Source of the DNA: Cephalotrichum gorgonifer
Taxonomy: Eukaryota > Ascomycota > Sordariomycetes > Microascales > Microascaceae
DNA length: 64,000 bases
Assembly: GCA_900312665.1 (NCBI GenBank)
Contig: ONZQ02000003.1
Span: 454,648 to 518,647 of the forward strand
Reading direction: 5' to 3'
Positions within the stretch are counted from its first letter, which is position 1, and every line of letters starts with the position of its first letter. This document shows, piece after piece, positions 1-12,695 of the stretch. A program made the position numbers and the translations under genes. The notes beneath the pieces were generated by a model. It was given only the letters and a program-made list of their open reading frames with translations, did not search any database and had not been told where the DNA came from.

Positions 1-546
1 GCCGCCGATGATGCTAATGCTTGAGATAAAAGTAAGAATCCCATGTTGAGGCTTCCCCGTCCCGGAGGCCTGAAGTCACGTCGACACTGAAACCATGGCT
101 GCAAGAACACGATCTCCCTCGTTCCCATGGTATGAAAATATGCTCATCCTTGTTCGTAAGCCCAGAGTGCTAAGACACCGCCCCCCTTCTTCCGCCTCTG
201 ATTCACCCACATAGTCTTTGTCTTCCCTTCTACGGCGTTCAAAGTCACACACAACTGAGACCGCTAGATAAGTACCCCTGGGGACTGGTCTTTTGTTTTC
301 TAACTATTAAACCATTTGCATTCCACAAGAACTCGTAACCGCCATTATGTACACACACATATGTCGTACAGAAATCTTAAATGGAGGGGCAATGTAGTTG
401 ATACCACAAAGTCACCTTATTAGCGTACCCCAGGCGACGAATCACCGTGATTAAAAAGGTCTAGGGAAAGGAGAAACAACAACAATTGAAAGGCAAAGGG
501 GTATTATAAACACATCCTCCCAACAATTAACAAAAAATTGAAATCT
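1..546. other. non-coding flank downstream of PAG1
   Basis: These 546 bases lie beyond the stop codon of the minus-strand PAG1 gene. No open frame resembling a protein family is visible on either strand. The part nearest the stop (about 440-546) is AT-rich and probably holds the PAG1 3' untranslated region. The left edge may contain the end of another gene, but nothing supports a call. Confidence 0.5.
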
Positions 547-3500
547 CTAAAGCATATCCCCCTGGGACGTTGACCCTTTTGGTGGAAACAAATTTGTCAA
601 GCTCGGAAGCTTAGGAACAGGCCCCCGATCCAGTCGGAAGTGGTCCACCTCCCTTGTCCTACCCCCCGTGAGCCTCCGCATTCCGGACCGAACGAAGATC
701 GATCCCTCGCCTGCGGTGCCGGGCCGCTCGTCGTCAGCGTCGGAGAAGACCTCGTCATCCGACGTGAGGTAGTCGCCCGGGTGGGACTGGGTAGAGGGGG
801 AGACCACGGATTTGGAGGGTACGCGGGGGTGCAGGGAGCTGGTGGGGGTGAAGGCGCCCGGGGTCATGGTGTTCGAGCTCGTCTCGCGGGAGAGCGGTGG
901 CCGGTCCACGAAGCCGTTCTGGAAGGACGTGGTATTGGACGCCTGGTGGAGGATAGGTAGGATTTGGTCGTCATAGAGCTGCACGCTTGACTGGGTCATG
1001 TCGGGGTCGTACTCCGTAATCGTTCTGGAGGAGCGCCCCTCGCTTGGCGTGTCCTGCGAGAGGTCGTCGAAGAAGTCATCGAGACTGTCGAGCTTGCTGA
1101 CTAGATCACCCGTGGTGCTTTCGGCGCGGAACTCGTCCGACATCATGGTATCGGTCCGGTCACCAGTTGGGAAGTAGCCGTAGGCGAATTCATCCGTGTG
1201 GAACTCTACCTCAGGTGTTTGCACCTCTTCGTCCGCAGCTCCCTCCGCGCTCTGGCACATGTAGAAGGCTGCGTGGATGTTGGCGCGAGTTGAGTCCGTC
1301 TTCTTGGCTGGCACAGGGATCGCCCAGCCAGACTCCTCCGGAATGCCGAATAGGCTCTGGGTGCGCTCGTACTCCTTGCGGACGGTCTTTGACGTTGCCC
1401 TCGTCATGCTCATTCGGAGATGATGCTTGTCCATGGACGTGCCCGACATCGTCATGATATTGTCTAGCACCTCCAAGGCCTCCATACAGAACTCAGTTTG
1501 GAGCAACCGCAGGAGGGGTGAAATAAGGTCTGAACCGTGGCCGGCAAGCTCTGGCCTCCGCATGTCAATCTCAGGGATAACGACGCAGAGAATTTGCATC
1601 GTCTTGACCTTTACCCAGGATATGCCATTGGTGAGAAGACCCATGAAAAATGTTACCAGCTGGAAATCGAGCTGCGGGAGGAAGTATTCTCGCAACGCCC
1701 CAAACATATCCACTAGGAAGCCCTTGCCTGACCGATACTTAGAAGCGACAAAGTCCTTGAGGACTAGTTCGATGGCAGTGTACCCCTCGCTCCCGACGAC
1801 ACTTAGCAGCACCTCAACCGAACGAGCGACCTCCTCGTTCGGCTGGCCGACGTCCATGAAGTGAAGGAATCTGGGGAGATGGGCGAGAACGGCGAAGAAA
1901 ATCCGGCTGTCATCCCCGATGAGATTGTCACTCGGCAGCAAGAGAAGTTTGTCCATCGTCCGCAGGGCTGGTTCCATGCACAGAGACGAACGTAGCCCCT
2001 TATGTAGTAGCTGCTGCAGCCCATCAAACGACCCGTCCCATCGAGAAGGTTGGCCGTCCAAGAGAATTCTCCGGACATGGTCGGATTGGAAGTCAAGTTT
2101 ATCCAAGTACTCATTGAGCATCTCGACAGCCTCGAGGAACTCTCGCTCGTTGATGGACTCGAGGCAGGCACAAGTGGTCCAGAACAATTGGGGAAATGTG
2201 ATCAGTCTGTCGGCATCAAGCTTCACAATCAGGGTCTTCAGGGTCGTGAGGATCTCCATGGAAAAGGCTTGAATCTCCGCGTCCTCATCTGCAATCGTGT
2301 TTGACAGCCGTACCAGCATACCCCCGAGCATGGGCTGGTCTAGGGCCGACATGATGCATCGGAATATCTGGAACGAGCGGCAGGCGAGGTGCCGCACAGG
2401 GCACGACGTTGCCCAGGTCAGAGACAGTCGGCTCCACTGCTCTTTGATGCCTGGGAAAGCAAGCTCAAACGTCTGGATGACATCTGCGGTTAGGTACTCC
2501 ATGCTAGGAGGCACCTTGTTATCCCCGTCGTCCACCTTGCCGTTGCTGTCCTCATAGCCCCAGACCACTGAGCGGTCATGGCGACGGATGCGATCTATCA
2601 GGTCCTCGATCGACTCCTTCGCCATGGCAAGTGTTTGGTCGGTTAAGTTGGAGATTACCGACTCGTGGATTAGATGCACAAGCATCTCTCGTGCCTGCTC
2701 TTGGACTAGTGGCGTGTAGTGATCCCAAAGGACCGTGACCACTTGAAGAAGTACTGGAACGTCGTCCTGGGTCAGGTGGACAGGGGCGACGACCAGATCT
2801 ACTAGTAAAATTAAGGAGAGCTGGCCGAGCGAGAACCCTGCCTGCTTGGTCCCGATCGGGAGTGCCTCAGTCAGGTCGGCGCAGTAGGGAAGGTTTGTGA
2901 CATCGGGCGGCGGCGGGACAGCCTCTCGCTTCTCGTTGGGCACCATGGCCTTTGGATTGATTTGCATCATCAAGAAATCGACCACTTTCATGCCGGACGT
3001 GCTAGAGAGGAACACAACGATTTGCTTGGCGTATTCGACAAAGTTCTGCTCACGGCGCTCGAGGCAGAGCGACATGATGAAGTCGAGTACAAGTCTGACA
3101 TTGCCGGGATGGGGCCCTGTGGCTAGAGCTTGCCACAAGGCTTGAACTTCGTTATGTAGAGCCGAGCTGGCCTTGATCGTGATCTCCACTAGGGTTGCGA
3201 GGAGAACGTATGAGGGCGCCGTCGGCCCACCGTTAGGATCCATCGTCAACTCAATCAGCTGAATCCAGGGAAGAATGACGGCCACCATGTTGCGTTGCGC
3301 GGAGCCTTGGAGATCCTTGAAGTATAGTGTGAATTCCGAGAAGATGTGGAAGGCAAGATCTACGTGCTGCCTCGATAGCCGCTTCGAGATCTCGAACTGG
3401 GCTAGTTTATACACGGCCTTTGTCTTGTCGGCGATGCTGATGTCAAAGTCCTGGATTTTCGAGCTTCTTCCTGGTTGCTCCCGCTCGTCAAGCGTTCGCA

Positions 3501-6500
3501 GAATGTGTGCCGATTTGGATCTGATGTTGCTCTGGTCATTTCCCAGGGTGAATAGGCAAAGGCTAATGACTTTCCAGAACGCGATGGGGTAGTCGGCATC
3601 CTCGAGGAGGACCTGAGAAACGACTGAGAAATAGCTCTCCAGCACCTTCGGGACGTCAGCAAGGTAGCATCTCGCTATACAATGCTCGAGCAGGTAAGGG
3701 TACCCGCGGTTATGAACGATCAGGTTGTGGAGAGCTCGTCTACCAGTGACGTTCATCCGATCGCTTCCCGAGTTGAAGATGGCCTCAATCCAAGTCAGGA
3801 GCCTCCTCGGGTCAAACTGTAGAACCACCCCACTTTCTGTCGTGATGCTGATGGGCCCGCCGCATAAAGCAGCCATGGCACTGAGTGCCGCTGTTCTCAG
3901 GTTCCGCTTCTCGATTTCCATAGCCGCAGTGACGGTACCGCGCTCCCCGAGTCCCTGCTGGTCCATCAGAGACTGTCTCATGGTGTCCTCTCTGGCTCGA
4001 ATTTGATTTTGATTTGGCGAGAATCCGCACCAGTCTTCCATCAGGGAGAATGCAGATTTCCTGGACTCGAAAGACATCCACCTGGACGGGTCACTCGTCC
4101 TATTAATTCCCTCGAAAATCTCTTCCGTGAGGCCGCAATAATGTCGCCGCAGCTTCTGAAACTCCCAGTCCGCTTGTACCTCGCCATCCATGAGGAAGAG
4201 CTTTAGGTCCTTTGTATAGTTGACGAGGTTATTGAGTATCCACTCATCCTCGTATATCTCGGGCTCTTTCAAGAAGTGCGAGGTGAGCTTGTAAACGTGG
4301 GTGATCTCGGTCCGTAGGAGGTCCATTTTTCTGCTACTCCGTGGATTACTGTTGGAGCGTTGGTGAATCCGCGCGCGTGCCTCGCTGTTACACTGGGAGA
4401 CCTGAGCTTGCAGTTCTTCCAGAAGTGTGCGGTAGATGCGGATGTTGATAGATCCCATAGCAACTACAACAGCATCCCTGACCGAGGCCGACGAAGCGGA
4501 GAGCATGGGTGTGAGGTACTTGAATAGTGTTCTCGCCGAGACTATCTTGCTCACTGCCGGGGTCTTCGCAGAACCTTTTCGATTATGCTGTAGGGATGTA
4601 GGTCCTGCCAAGGGGGTGTTCCCGGCATCGGTAAGGGTGGTACAGGCGAATATAAGATAGAGCTTCCACTGCTCAATCAGAACCTCCGGTGGCGTCGTAG
4701 GAGTTCTTGTTGCCATCCTAGCACTCCCAGGATCGGGGCCGAAATAAGGTCCTCTCGTCGGCTCAGAGAGTGTGGCAATTACCTTGGACATCTCCAGGAT
4801 TCGATTGCATATGAGGTCACGGCCAATCGTGACAGTGAAGGGGCACTTCTCGAACGCGACGCGCATCAAGTTGGGGAAGATCTTGAACCAGAGTGTAGTA
4901 TCGTAGGTCACGTCGCTCGTACACAACTCCACGAGGGCACCTTTGCCATTATTGGCCATGATGCCCCTTTGGAGACGGCTCCGCTCCGCAACGGAGAGGT
5001 GCTCCTGCTTGAGATTCATGACATGATCTGAGTCGTTCTCCAGTATGTCAATGAGCCGCAGGGTATCCTCCTCTTTCCCGCTTTCCTTCCCAAGCGCCGT
5101 GTCAAATTCGGTAATGAGCCGGAGGACGGTTATGGCGAAGTGCCTCACTCTCCGAGACTGGGAACAGAGGAAGAACAAGCTGTGGGCCTCGACGTAGTCG
5201 ACTTCCGCCCATATGCCGGACAGGTCGAGCTTCATCCCTCGAACATCGGGGTTTCCCAGGGATGGTTCAAATCCTGTAGCAGATGCATCCTTTGATTTCT
5301 GCCGGATCTCCTCAATCCATATTTGCAGCAGTTCGACGTAGAGTTTGAGCGTACTCTCAATGTGGCCCGGACCGAGCATCCCCCCGTCAGACATGGTGGA
5401 GTACTTATCGTCAAAGGTGAAGATGAAGCGAGAGAACCCCATTGTCACCTGCTGCGAATTCGACTGCCGGGCGATGGCCTTCAGCGACCGAGCCGAGGAT
5501 TCCGCAATATTTGACTGGACATGGGCGGTTCCGGTGCAGAGAAGATTGATGAGCGGATTGAAGGGTATATCTACCGAGAGGCACCTAGGGAGCGCCTGCA
5601 CGGCAACGTGGAGGAGTTCGTAGAACGCTTGTTTCTGATCAGACTGTGTCTGAAAGTCATCTCTTCGGGAGAAGTTGAATGTGTCCGCTATCGGAGTTTT
5701 CGACCCAGGACTGCCGAACTTTTCGTCTAGGACAGCCTGGCCGCCGAAGGTATTGTCGCAGATGATGGTGATAGTGCCAAGGATCTCACAGAACCTGCCG
5801 TAGAACTCTTTTACACTGTCGCTTAATGCATTTATGCGGACAGGACGGGAGACACCCTCTTCTTTTGGGGGAGTTGGTTGCGCTGAAAGTGGTACATTCT
5901 TCGCGATCATGCTGCCCGGAGAGGTCGCAATCCGCTCGGGGAGTAGAGAGGGAGGTGAGGCGTACTGGGGGAATGGGGGCTGACCATTCTCGCCTCTCTC
6001 TAAATCGGCAATGACGGCGAGGAAAGCCCTGATACCGATGACTATTCGATCCGGATCAAGCTGCTCAACCCTAAGCTCCTTGTTTGATTTGAACAACTCC
6101 GCGTTGATGAGTGGGAATATGATGTTCTTGAAGCAGTATTCAGGGTGCTTGAAACCGATGATGCGGATGATTTGAATCAGGGGATCCGCCACAGCGAAGT
6201 CAGACGCGATGATACCTCGTTTCGTAGGTGGCAGCACGAGTTTTATAACCTCATCCAATTTCCGCATTGCGTTCGGCAGTGTGTCATTAACTCTGTAGAG
6301 ATAGGTCCAGAGCAACCGCGAGATGACCTGGAGGCAAAGGGCCTTGGCGAGCCTATCCTTCATCTTGGGCTGCAGAGGTAGGATTAACTGAAGCCATTGG
6401 GAGCAGAAAGTATCTGGAGTCGAGACACAAAGAAGAGTTGCCGTCAACGGGAATGCGAACGCCCAATGCCGTGGTTTCACGAACATCTGAGCAAGGCGAG

Positions 6501-8648
6501 TGCCAATAGCGGAACGGGCCTCCGCCCATTTGGGATGAGCTAAGTCTTTCGCAGAGGCTTTCGCCGCGACAGGGACGAGAAGCATATCTAGGATCAGACA
6601 AAAAGTGGACTTCAACTTCTGCCCATGGGACATATTGAAGAGTCGGCCAAGGGCGATGAGGCAATCACACGATTGCTCCCACATTTCTGCCGGCGTAACC
6701 TTGATCCGGATATGCTTCATCCCTTCAAGGACCAGCTCTACCTTTCCTTCCGATTCGCGTCCAGAAGAGGATGCAGCATTCAGAGAAAGCTCAATGTCTG
6801 TCAAGAACCTCTTGGTAACGGTGGAAAAGCTGATATCGCTCATAACACCAAGGAGTTGCGCGAAGAGATTCCAGTTGGCGAGCTTGAGCGGGGACATCAT
6901 TAGCTGCTCTGTGTCGGCGATTTTGAGCTGGCCAAAGATGATTCCTTCCAGTTTCTCCTCCATTTCGGGGGTAATGCGAGCCAGGTTGCTCTGGCTTATG
7001 ATCTCAATGAGAACCCTGCAGAGGATATATATCGATACAGTTGAGCGGCGTTCAGTCTGCGCAACATACTCCTGGCGAGATGTAGGGGAACTGGGGAAGC
7101 CAGGCGGCGCCCCGTCTACAGATAATGATGGCTGGTGCTGCGGAACCGATTCCGTGTTTCTTCGCTGCGGCGGTCCGAACGGGAGGCTAGTTTTGGGTTG
7201 GAGGTGGCTCCTAGCTTCATTTGCAAGATCGCTTTTGCTCTTCCTCCACAGCATCATCAAGTCGATCAGGGGCTTCGGCTTTTGGCTCGCAATGTGGCCG
7301 AGGGCCACAATGGACTGGTCAAAGGTCGGGTCCACGCCGTGTCCACATATCTGTTCTATTGGGGGCTCTGGGTCGAATGGAGCGGCGATGCACTCGTTGA
7401 GCTTTTCCTCGGCTTGGGCGATGAACTAGTATAATGGTCAGCACAGGAAGGACGGCACTTGGGGTTTGGACACGCACCGAGGTAAACAGCACGTGCAGCG
7501 CATATTCGCCGACTGTTTTCTGTTCATCCTTATGATGCCTGGAAGAGTGAGACTGGTGGTGTGAATGATCGCGCCGGGGCTTTACGCTCTGCATGCGTTC
7601 CACGCGTCTTGTGGGGGCAGAGTAACTGCCACTGTCAGGAAGGATTGTCTTCTCGGGGACTTGAGGCATCGAGGTGAGGGTTGTCGCGCTTGATAAAGCG
7701 GTTCCCGGCCTCGAAAGTGGAGGCTCGTCGTCCATCCTTAACACTGAATGGAGGTCCGGACGGTCGGATATCATTGCTGCCCCGGCGGCTGCGATCATCT
7801 GTGGACTCAAAGGGCTTGAAGAGGAGCTAGCCAGACTGCCATTTCTTGAGTGTTGTATTCCATGGACGATGGATGTTTGACGGTGATGTCCATACGAAGC
7901 GCTCTTCGGGTCAATCGGTCGTTCAAGAACGCCAGTAGCACCCACTCTAGACTGCGATGCGTGGAGCCGTGCGGAGGTCAATGTAAGGGGCGCGGGGAGA
8001 GGCGCGGGCACGGACGAGGGGGCGGGCGATAGCTTTTCGGCGGAAGGCTCTCTTGAGTGAGCAATCGATCGTGAACCAGGAGTGTGTATCGGGTCGCGTT
8101 GAACGTTCAGGTGCCAATCGTGTTCGTCCTCCTCGTCAAGGGTTGGAATGGTCCCCGGAGAGAACTTGACGGGATCAGGCGAGTGGTCTGGCAGCGTCTG
8201 GGACGGCGCTTTACCACAGCAGCAGGGCGTCAGTACGTGGTAAGTATGGTTAAGGGCGCTTGCAGCCTCCCCTCTCCTTGTGGAACAAGAAATATCCCTA
8301 TTATGCAGACGAAGTGGAACAATGGTGTCCGGCCAGTGGAGGGAGGAGGGATGGGAAGATATAGGTAACACAGAGGAAGGGGCAGGACAGGGCTATGTTG
8401 GGGTCTAACAGCCACTTAAAGGGGGGCCGGGGAGGCAAGGGAAGAAAGGGTGCAGACAGGGCATGGGATAGGCGCACAGGATCCGGGCAAAACACTCCGC
8501 GGGGGTGGGATGGAAGCGTGCTTGGGATGCAAGACACAGGATACAGAACAGGCAGTGCGCAAGGTGGTCGGGGATGGAGGCAGGGCTGGCGAAGAGGGAA
8601 GGGAGGGAAGTAGTATACTGACCCATGTTGAGTCGAGCAGTGGCCCAT
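547..8648 (-). CDS. cell morphogenesis protein PAG1/Mor2/Furry-like scaffold
   Basis: Very large HEAT/ARM-like scaffold of the Furry/Tao3/Mor2 family. In yeasts these proteins act with NDR kinases (RAM/MOR pathway) in polarised growth and cell separation. The main exon is 7425..547 and ends at a TAG. The preceding exon ends at 7478, and the 52-bp intron (7477..7426) joins in phase 0. This restores the conserved stretch GEYALHVLFTS-FIAQAEEKL and GVDPTFDQSIVALG, followed by KPKPLIDLMMLWRKS. The N-terminal exon is Ser/Pro/His-rich and low in complexity, as in relatives. The C-terminal 200 residues are Ser/Thr/Asp-rich. The first exon is unresolved: the 5' exon stays open to about 8371, but that frame has no early ATG (8371 itself is GTG). 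An upstream exon is therefore needed. One candidate is ATG 8648..8619, with a GTATAC donor, joined in phase 0 at a CCCAG acceptor near 8200. The protein is about 2,540-2,590 aa. Family call certain; 5' end not. Confidence 0.93.
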
Positions 8649-10352
8649 GATCCGTTCTACAACATCTCTGGATGGTGTAGCGTTGCAGGCGGCGGCAAGC
8701 AGCGTCAGTCGGTTGGGATCGATAGAGAATGGAAAGCGCTTAGTTGGTGATGTGATGGCCTGGTGGTGATGGCGATAGACCTTCTTACTCGTTCAAACTC
8801 GCGTCGTTGGGTACATTCAGTGGGGTGCAAGGCCAGACTCTGTCGAGCTTTGATCCAGGACGCCGCGTCCCAAAGTAGAATGGAGTTGCAAGGCGTGTTG
8901 ATAATACACCGCCGATTGGAACATTGGAACCCCGTTCCCTATATTCACACGTCCCTGAGCCACCTTCTCAATCGCCCTGTCAGGGGGTCTGTGCGAGATG
9001 GACCTATTATGAGCCTAGTTGTCCAACGGTGGGTGGTATCCAAGGGCGATCCCCGGTGAGAATCATCCCAGTGCCTTGTGCAAAACTAAACGCCACAGCA
9101 TCATGATTGGTGGCGTAAAATAGGGGGTTTGCTTGGGGCTGTCAACTATGAGATCCTGGTGCCATGAGTGGCGCATGATTATGTAAGCAACTGATACCCA
9201 TCCTTAGTCATTCACTCTTACCCGTGGTGGAAAGCCGATTTAGTACCGAGCGCGTGCAGCTGATCTTCCTCCACAGACTAGTCCATGAAGGAGAGAACCA
9301 AGTCGGACTCGGCAGTTATTGCGACGGCGGTGCTGAGGAATTCTCGGCGAGGACCAAAGACTCCAGTGAAACAAGAGCTCTTCCGAATACGGAGAACTAC
9401 AAATGCCCGCTGGCGATAACAAACCGCCACCACAGCAAAATCAAGGCTGGCTGTCTAAATAGGCTTACGAGTAGAGGATTAAGCGAAGTGTTGGCAAACG
9501 GACCGCCCGATATCAAGTTCAACGGGTGTATGCGTGCGTACAGGTATATGTATAGTACAATGTAGTCTTGTACTTGGCCGACGTCGCCTGTAACGTACTC
9601 GTACTTATATGCCATGAAGGCGGCCGCTATAAGTGCGCAGAGATACTCCTATATGGTGATGAGGGATGAGGATCCAGGGGCCAACAGGGGGTTCACTTGG
9701 CGGGGAACGGGGAGGTGGAGCATTTGGTAGGCGCTAGACGTTGAGAGAAATGAAATTTACCCTCGGTGCCAGACATGGGGAAGTCGACTCAAGCGGGCCC
9801 GCGGCCGCGGGTGGAACGACGCTGGGAGGGGGTGGTGTCAGCCTCCGTATTAGCTCAGCTTTGTTGCCCACAAGTGGACACTGTGCCGTTTTTCGGCACC
9901 ATAAAGAGCGAGGTAGTATATTACCGGGACCATCCGCATTCCAAAGTCCGAGCGGCTCAAATATTCGAGTAGCCGGAAAGCTTCACTGTTTCCCCCCTGC
10001 CACAACCAACATAACGGCAAACTGCTGCCGGTCGCTAGAAGTAGTGCTTAGCCCTCGCGGTGTTCCCATATTTGCATCTAGGTAAGCGCATTCACTCCCG
10101 GCGAAGTCCCCCCAGGCTTCGTGGAGATCCGCCGCCACCTCACCACCGCTAACCACACGACTGCAGACTCCCTCTAGTCTAGCTCCCCTCGCAAACCTCG
10201 ATCTTGCCACCTCTCCCCGGCGCACTTCCTACCCCCCCCCGGGCTGCGCCGCGCAGGGCTAGACACTCCTGGTCCTTCGGTCATTCCATATCCGGCTTCG
10301 ACCCTACCGCATCACACGACAACTTGTCTTCTCACCCGAGTCGACCGCTAAC
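8649..10352. promoter_or_regulatory. divergent promoter region between PAG1 and P450 reductase
   Basis: About 1.7 kb separate two genes transcribed away from each other, so both promoters must lie here. The last 250 bases before the reductase ATG are C/T-rich, with a run of nine C near 10233, as expected of a fungal leader. One TACTCGTA word lies at 9596-9603. No convincing coding frame was found. Confidence 0.5.
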
Positions 10353-12695
10353 ATGGCTGAGCTTGACACCCTGGACGTCATCGTCCTCTCTGCCATCTTT
10401 GTTGGCACCGCGGCCTATTTCACGAAAGGTAAGTATTGGGCCGTGGCCAAGGACCCGTACGCCAATGCCTTGGCCAGCAATGCCGCGAAGGCTGGAAAGA
10501 CGCGCAATATCCTAGAGAAGCTAGATGAGATGGGGAAGAACTGTATCATTCTCTACGGATCTCAAACGGGTACTGCCGAGGACTATGCCTCCAGGCTCGC
10601 CAAGGAGGGCAAGAGCCGCTTCGGCCTCGAGACCATGATTGCGGATCTAGAAGACTACGACTACGACAACCTCGACGCCATTCCTAGCGACAAGATTGTT
10701 ATGTTTGTTCTCGCCACCTACGGCGAGGGTGAGCCTACCGACAACGCCGTCGAGTTTTACGAGTTCTTGACTGGCGATGACGTTCAGTTCACCGAGGACA
10801 GGTCGCCGCCGCTTGATAACCTCAACTATGTCGCTTTCGGTCTCGGCAACAACACCTACGAGCACTACAACTCCATGGTTAGGAACGTTGATAAGGCGCT
10901 TACGAAGCTTGGCGCCCACCGGATCGGCGCGGCCGGCGAGGGAGACGACGGTGCCGGCACCATGGAGGAGGACTTCCTCGCCTGGAAGGAGACAATGTGG
11001 CCCGCTCTCACGGCTAAGATGGGCCTTGAGGAGCGTGAGGCCGTATATGAGCCCACATTCGAGATCATAACCCGCGAGGACCTCACGGTCGAATCCCCTG
11101 AAGTCTACTTAGGCGAGCCGAACAAAGTCCATCTCGAAGGGGAAGCCAAGGGACCTTATAATGCCCACAACCCTTACATTGCGCCTATTGCCGAGTCACG
11201 GGAGCTTTTCGCCGGAGGTGATAGGAATTGCCTCCATATCGATGTCGATATCAGCGGCTCCTCGCTCAACTACCAGTCTGGCGACCATCTAGCTGTTTGG
11301 CCGAACAACCCCGGAGCCGAGGTTGACCGTTTCCTGGAAGTCCTCGGCCTGGCGGAAAAGAGGTTCGACGTGATCAACGTAAAGCCCCTCGAGCCCACCG
11401 CCAAGGTGCCTTTCCCTACGCCGACCACGTACGATGCCATTGCGAGATACCACCTGGAAATATGTGCTCCTGTTTCTCGTCAGTTCATAGCGACCTTGGC
11501 GGCCTTCTCTCCCAGCGACGAGGTCAAGGTGGAGATGACCAAGCTTGGTGGGGACAAAGACTACTTCCACGAACAGACCAGCGACAAGTTCTATAACATT
11601 TCACGACTGCTGGACCACGTCAGCGGTGGCAAGAAGTGGTCTAATGTGCCCTTCTCCGCGTTCATCGAGGGTCTCACCAAACTTCAGCCGCGGTACTACT
11701 CGATTTCTTCCTCGGCGCTCATGCAGCCCAAGACCGTGTCCATTACGGCCGTGGTAGAAACCCAGGAAGTCGCCGGACGCCAGTCCAAGGACGATTCGTT
11801 CCGTGGCGTCGCCACCAACTACCTCTTCGCCCTGAAGCAGAAGCAAAATGGAGATGCTATCCCAGCGCCCTTCGGCCTTACCTACGAGGTTGACGGGCCT
11901 CGGCAGAGGTACGACGGCATCCGTGTCCCTGTTCACATCCGACACTCGAACTTCAAGCTCCCGTCCGATCCTTCAAAGCCCATCATTATGATCGGACCTG
12001 GCACCGGTGTTGCGCCCTTCCGCGGTTTCGTGCAAGAGCGGGCTAAGCAGGCGCAAGAAGGTGTGGAGGTGGGGCAGTCCATACTCTTCTTTGGCTGCAG
12101 AAAGCAAGATGAGGACTTCATCTACGCATCCGAGTGGGAGGTAAGCAATTCATCACCCCCCCCCCCCCCTCCCCCGACCCCCCCCCCGGTCAGTGCAAAT
12201 CTGCATGATCCATCTGTTCTCCAAATCTCTTCGTAGACCATTGATCAAACCTAACACGTGGAACCCCATTTCTAGGAGCACAAGAAGATCCTCGGCGACA
12301 AGTTCGATCTCGACACAGCCTTTTCCCGCGCGGGACCCAAGAAGGTCTACGTCCAGCACCGCCTAAAGGAACGGGCCGCGGAGATTAACGCACTGCTTCT
12401 GGAGAGGGCGTACATCTACGTCTGCGGAGACGCGGCCAACATGGCCCGCGAGGTCCATGCCACCCTGATCCAGATCGTCGCCGAGCAGCGCGGACTTTCC
12501 GAGGCCAAGGCGGAAGAAATCATCAAGAATATGAGGTCTGCAAACCGGTATCAGGTACGTATTCGCCATTCCATACGGCGCTACCCGCTTCTTCTAGGAA
12601 TATCCCATACCCAATACCCCCAATGCCGCTACGATATATAGCAAACATCGTTACTAACGGTACTACCCCCATCGCAGGAGGATGTATGGTCGTAG
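10353..12695 (+). CDS. cprA: NADPH-cytochrome P450 reductase (CPR)
   Basis: ER-anchored diflavin reductase that passes electrons from NADPH through FAD and FMN to cytochromes P450 (ergosterol synthesis, detoxification, secondary metabolism). Exons are 10353-12140, 12276-12554 and 12678-12695, both introns in phase 0, giving 694 aa, the usual fungal length. An N-terminal membrane anchor lies at residues 8-24. The FMN-binding flavodoxin loop GSQTGTAEDYA is at 69-79, the FAD motif RYYSISSS at 447-454, and the NADPH-site GPGTGVAPFRG at 548-558. The tiny last exon encodes EDVWS, the conserved CPR C-terminus with its terminal Trp, and so confirms the splice. A GTAAGT at 10429-10434 is not used as a donor, because reading through gives the conserved YFTKGKYWAVAKDPYA. 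Intron 1 has long C runs (12156-12188). Gene symbol by family homology. Confidence 0.96.

Noticed and set aside
8301..8371. PAG1 start at 8371
   Set aside because: The codon at 8371 is GTG, and there is no in-frame ATG before the middle of the exon, so a separate first exon is required.
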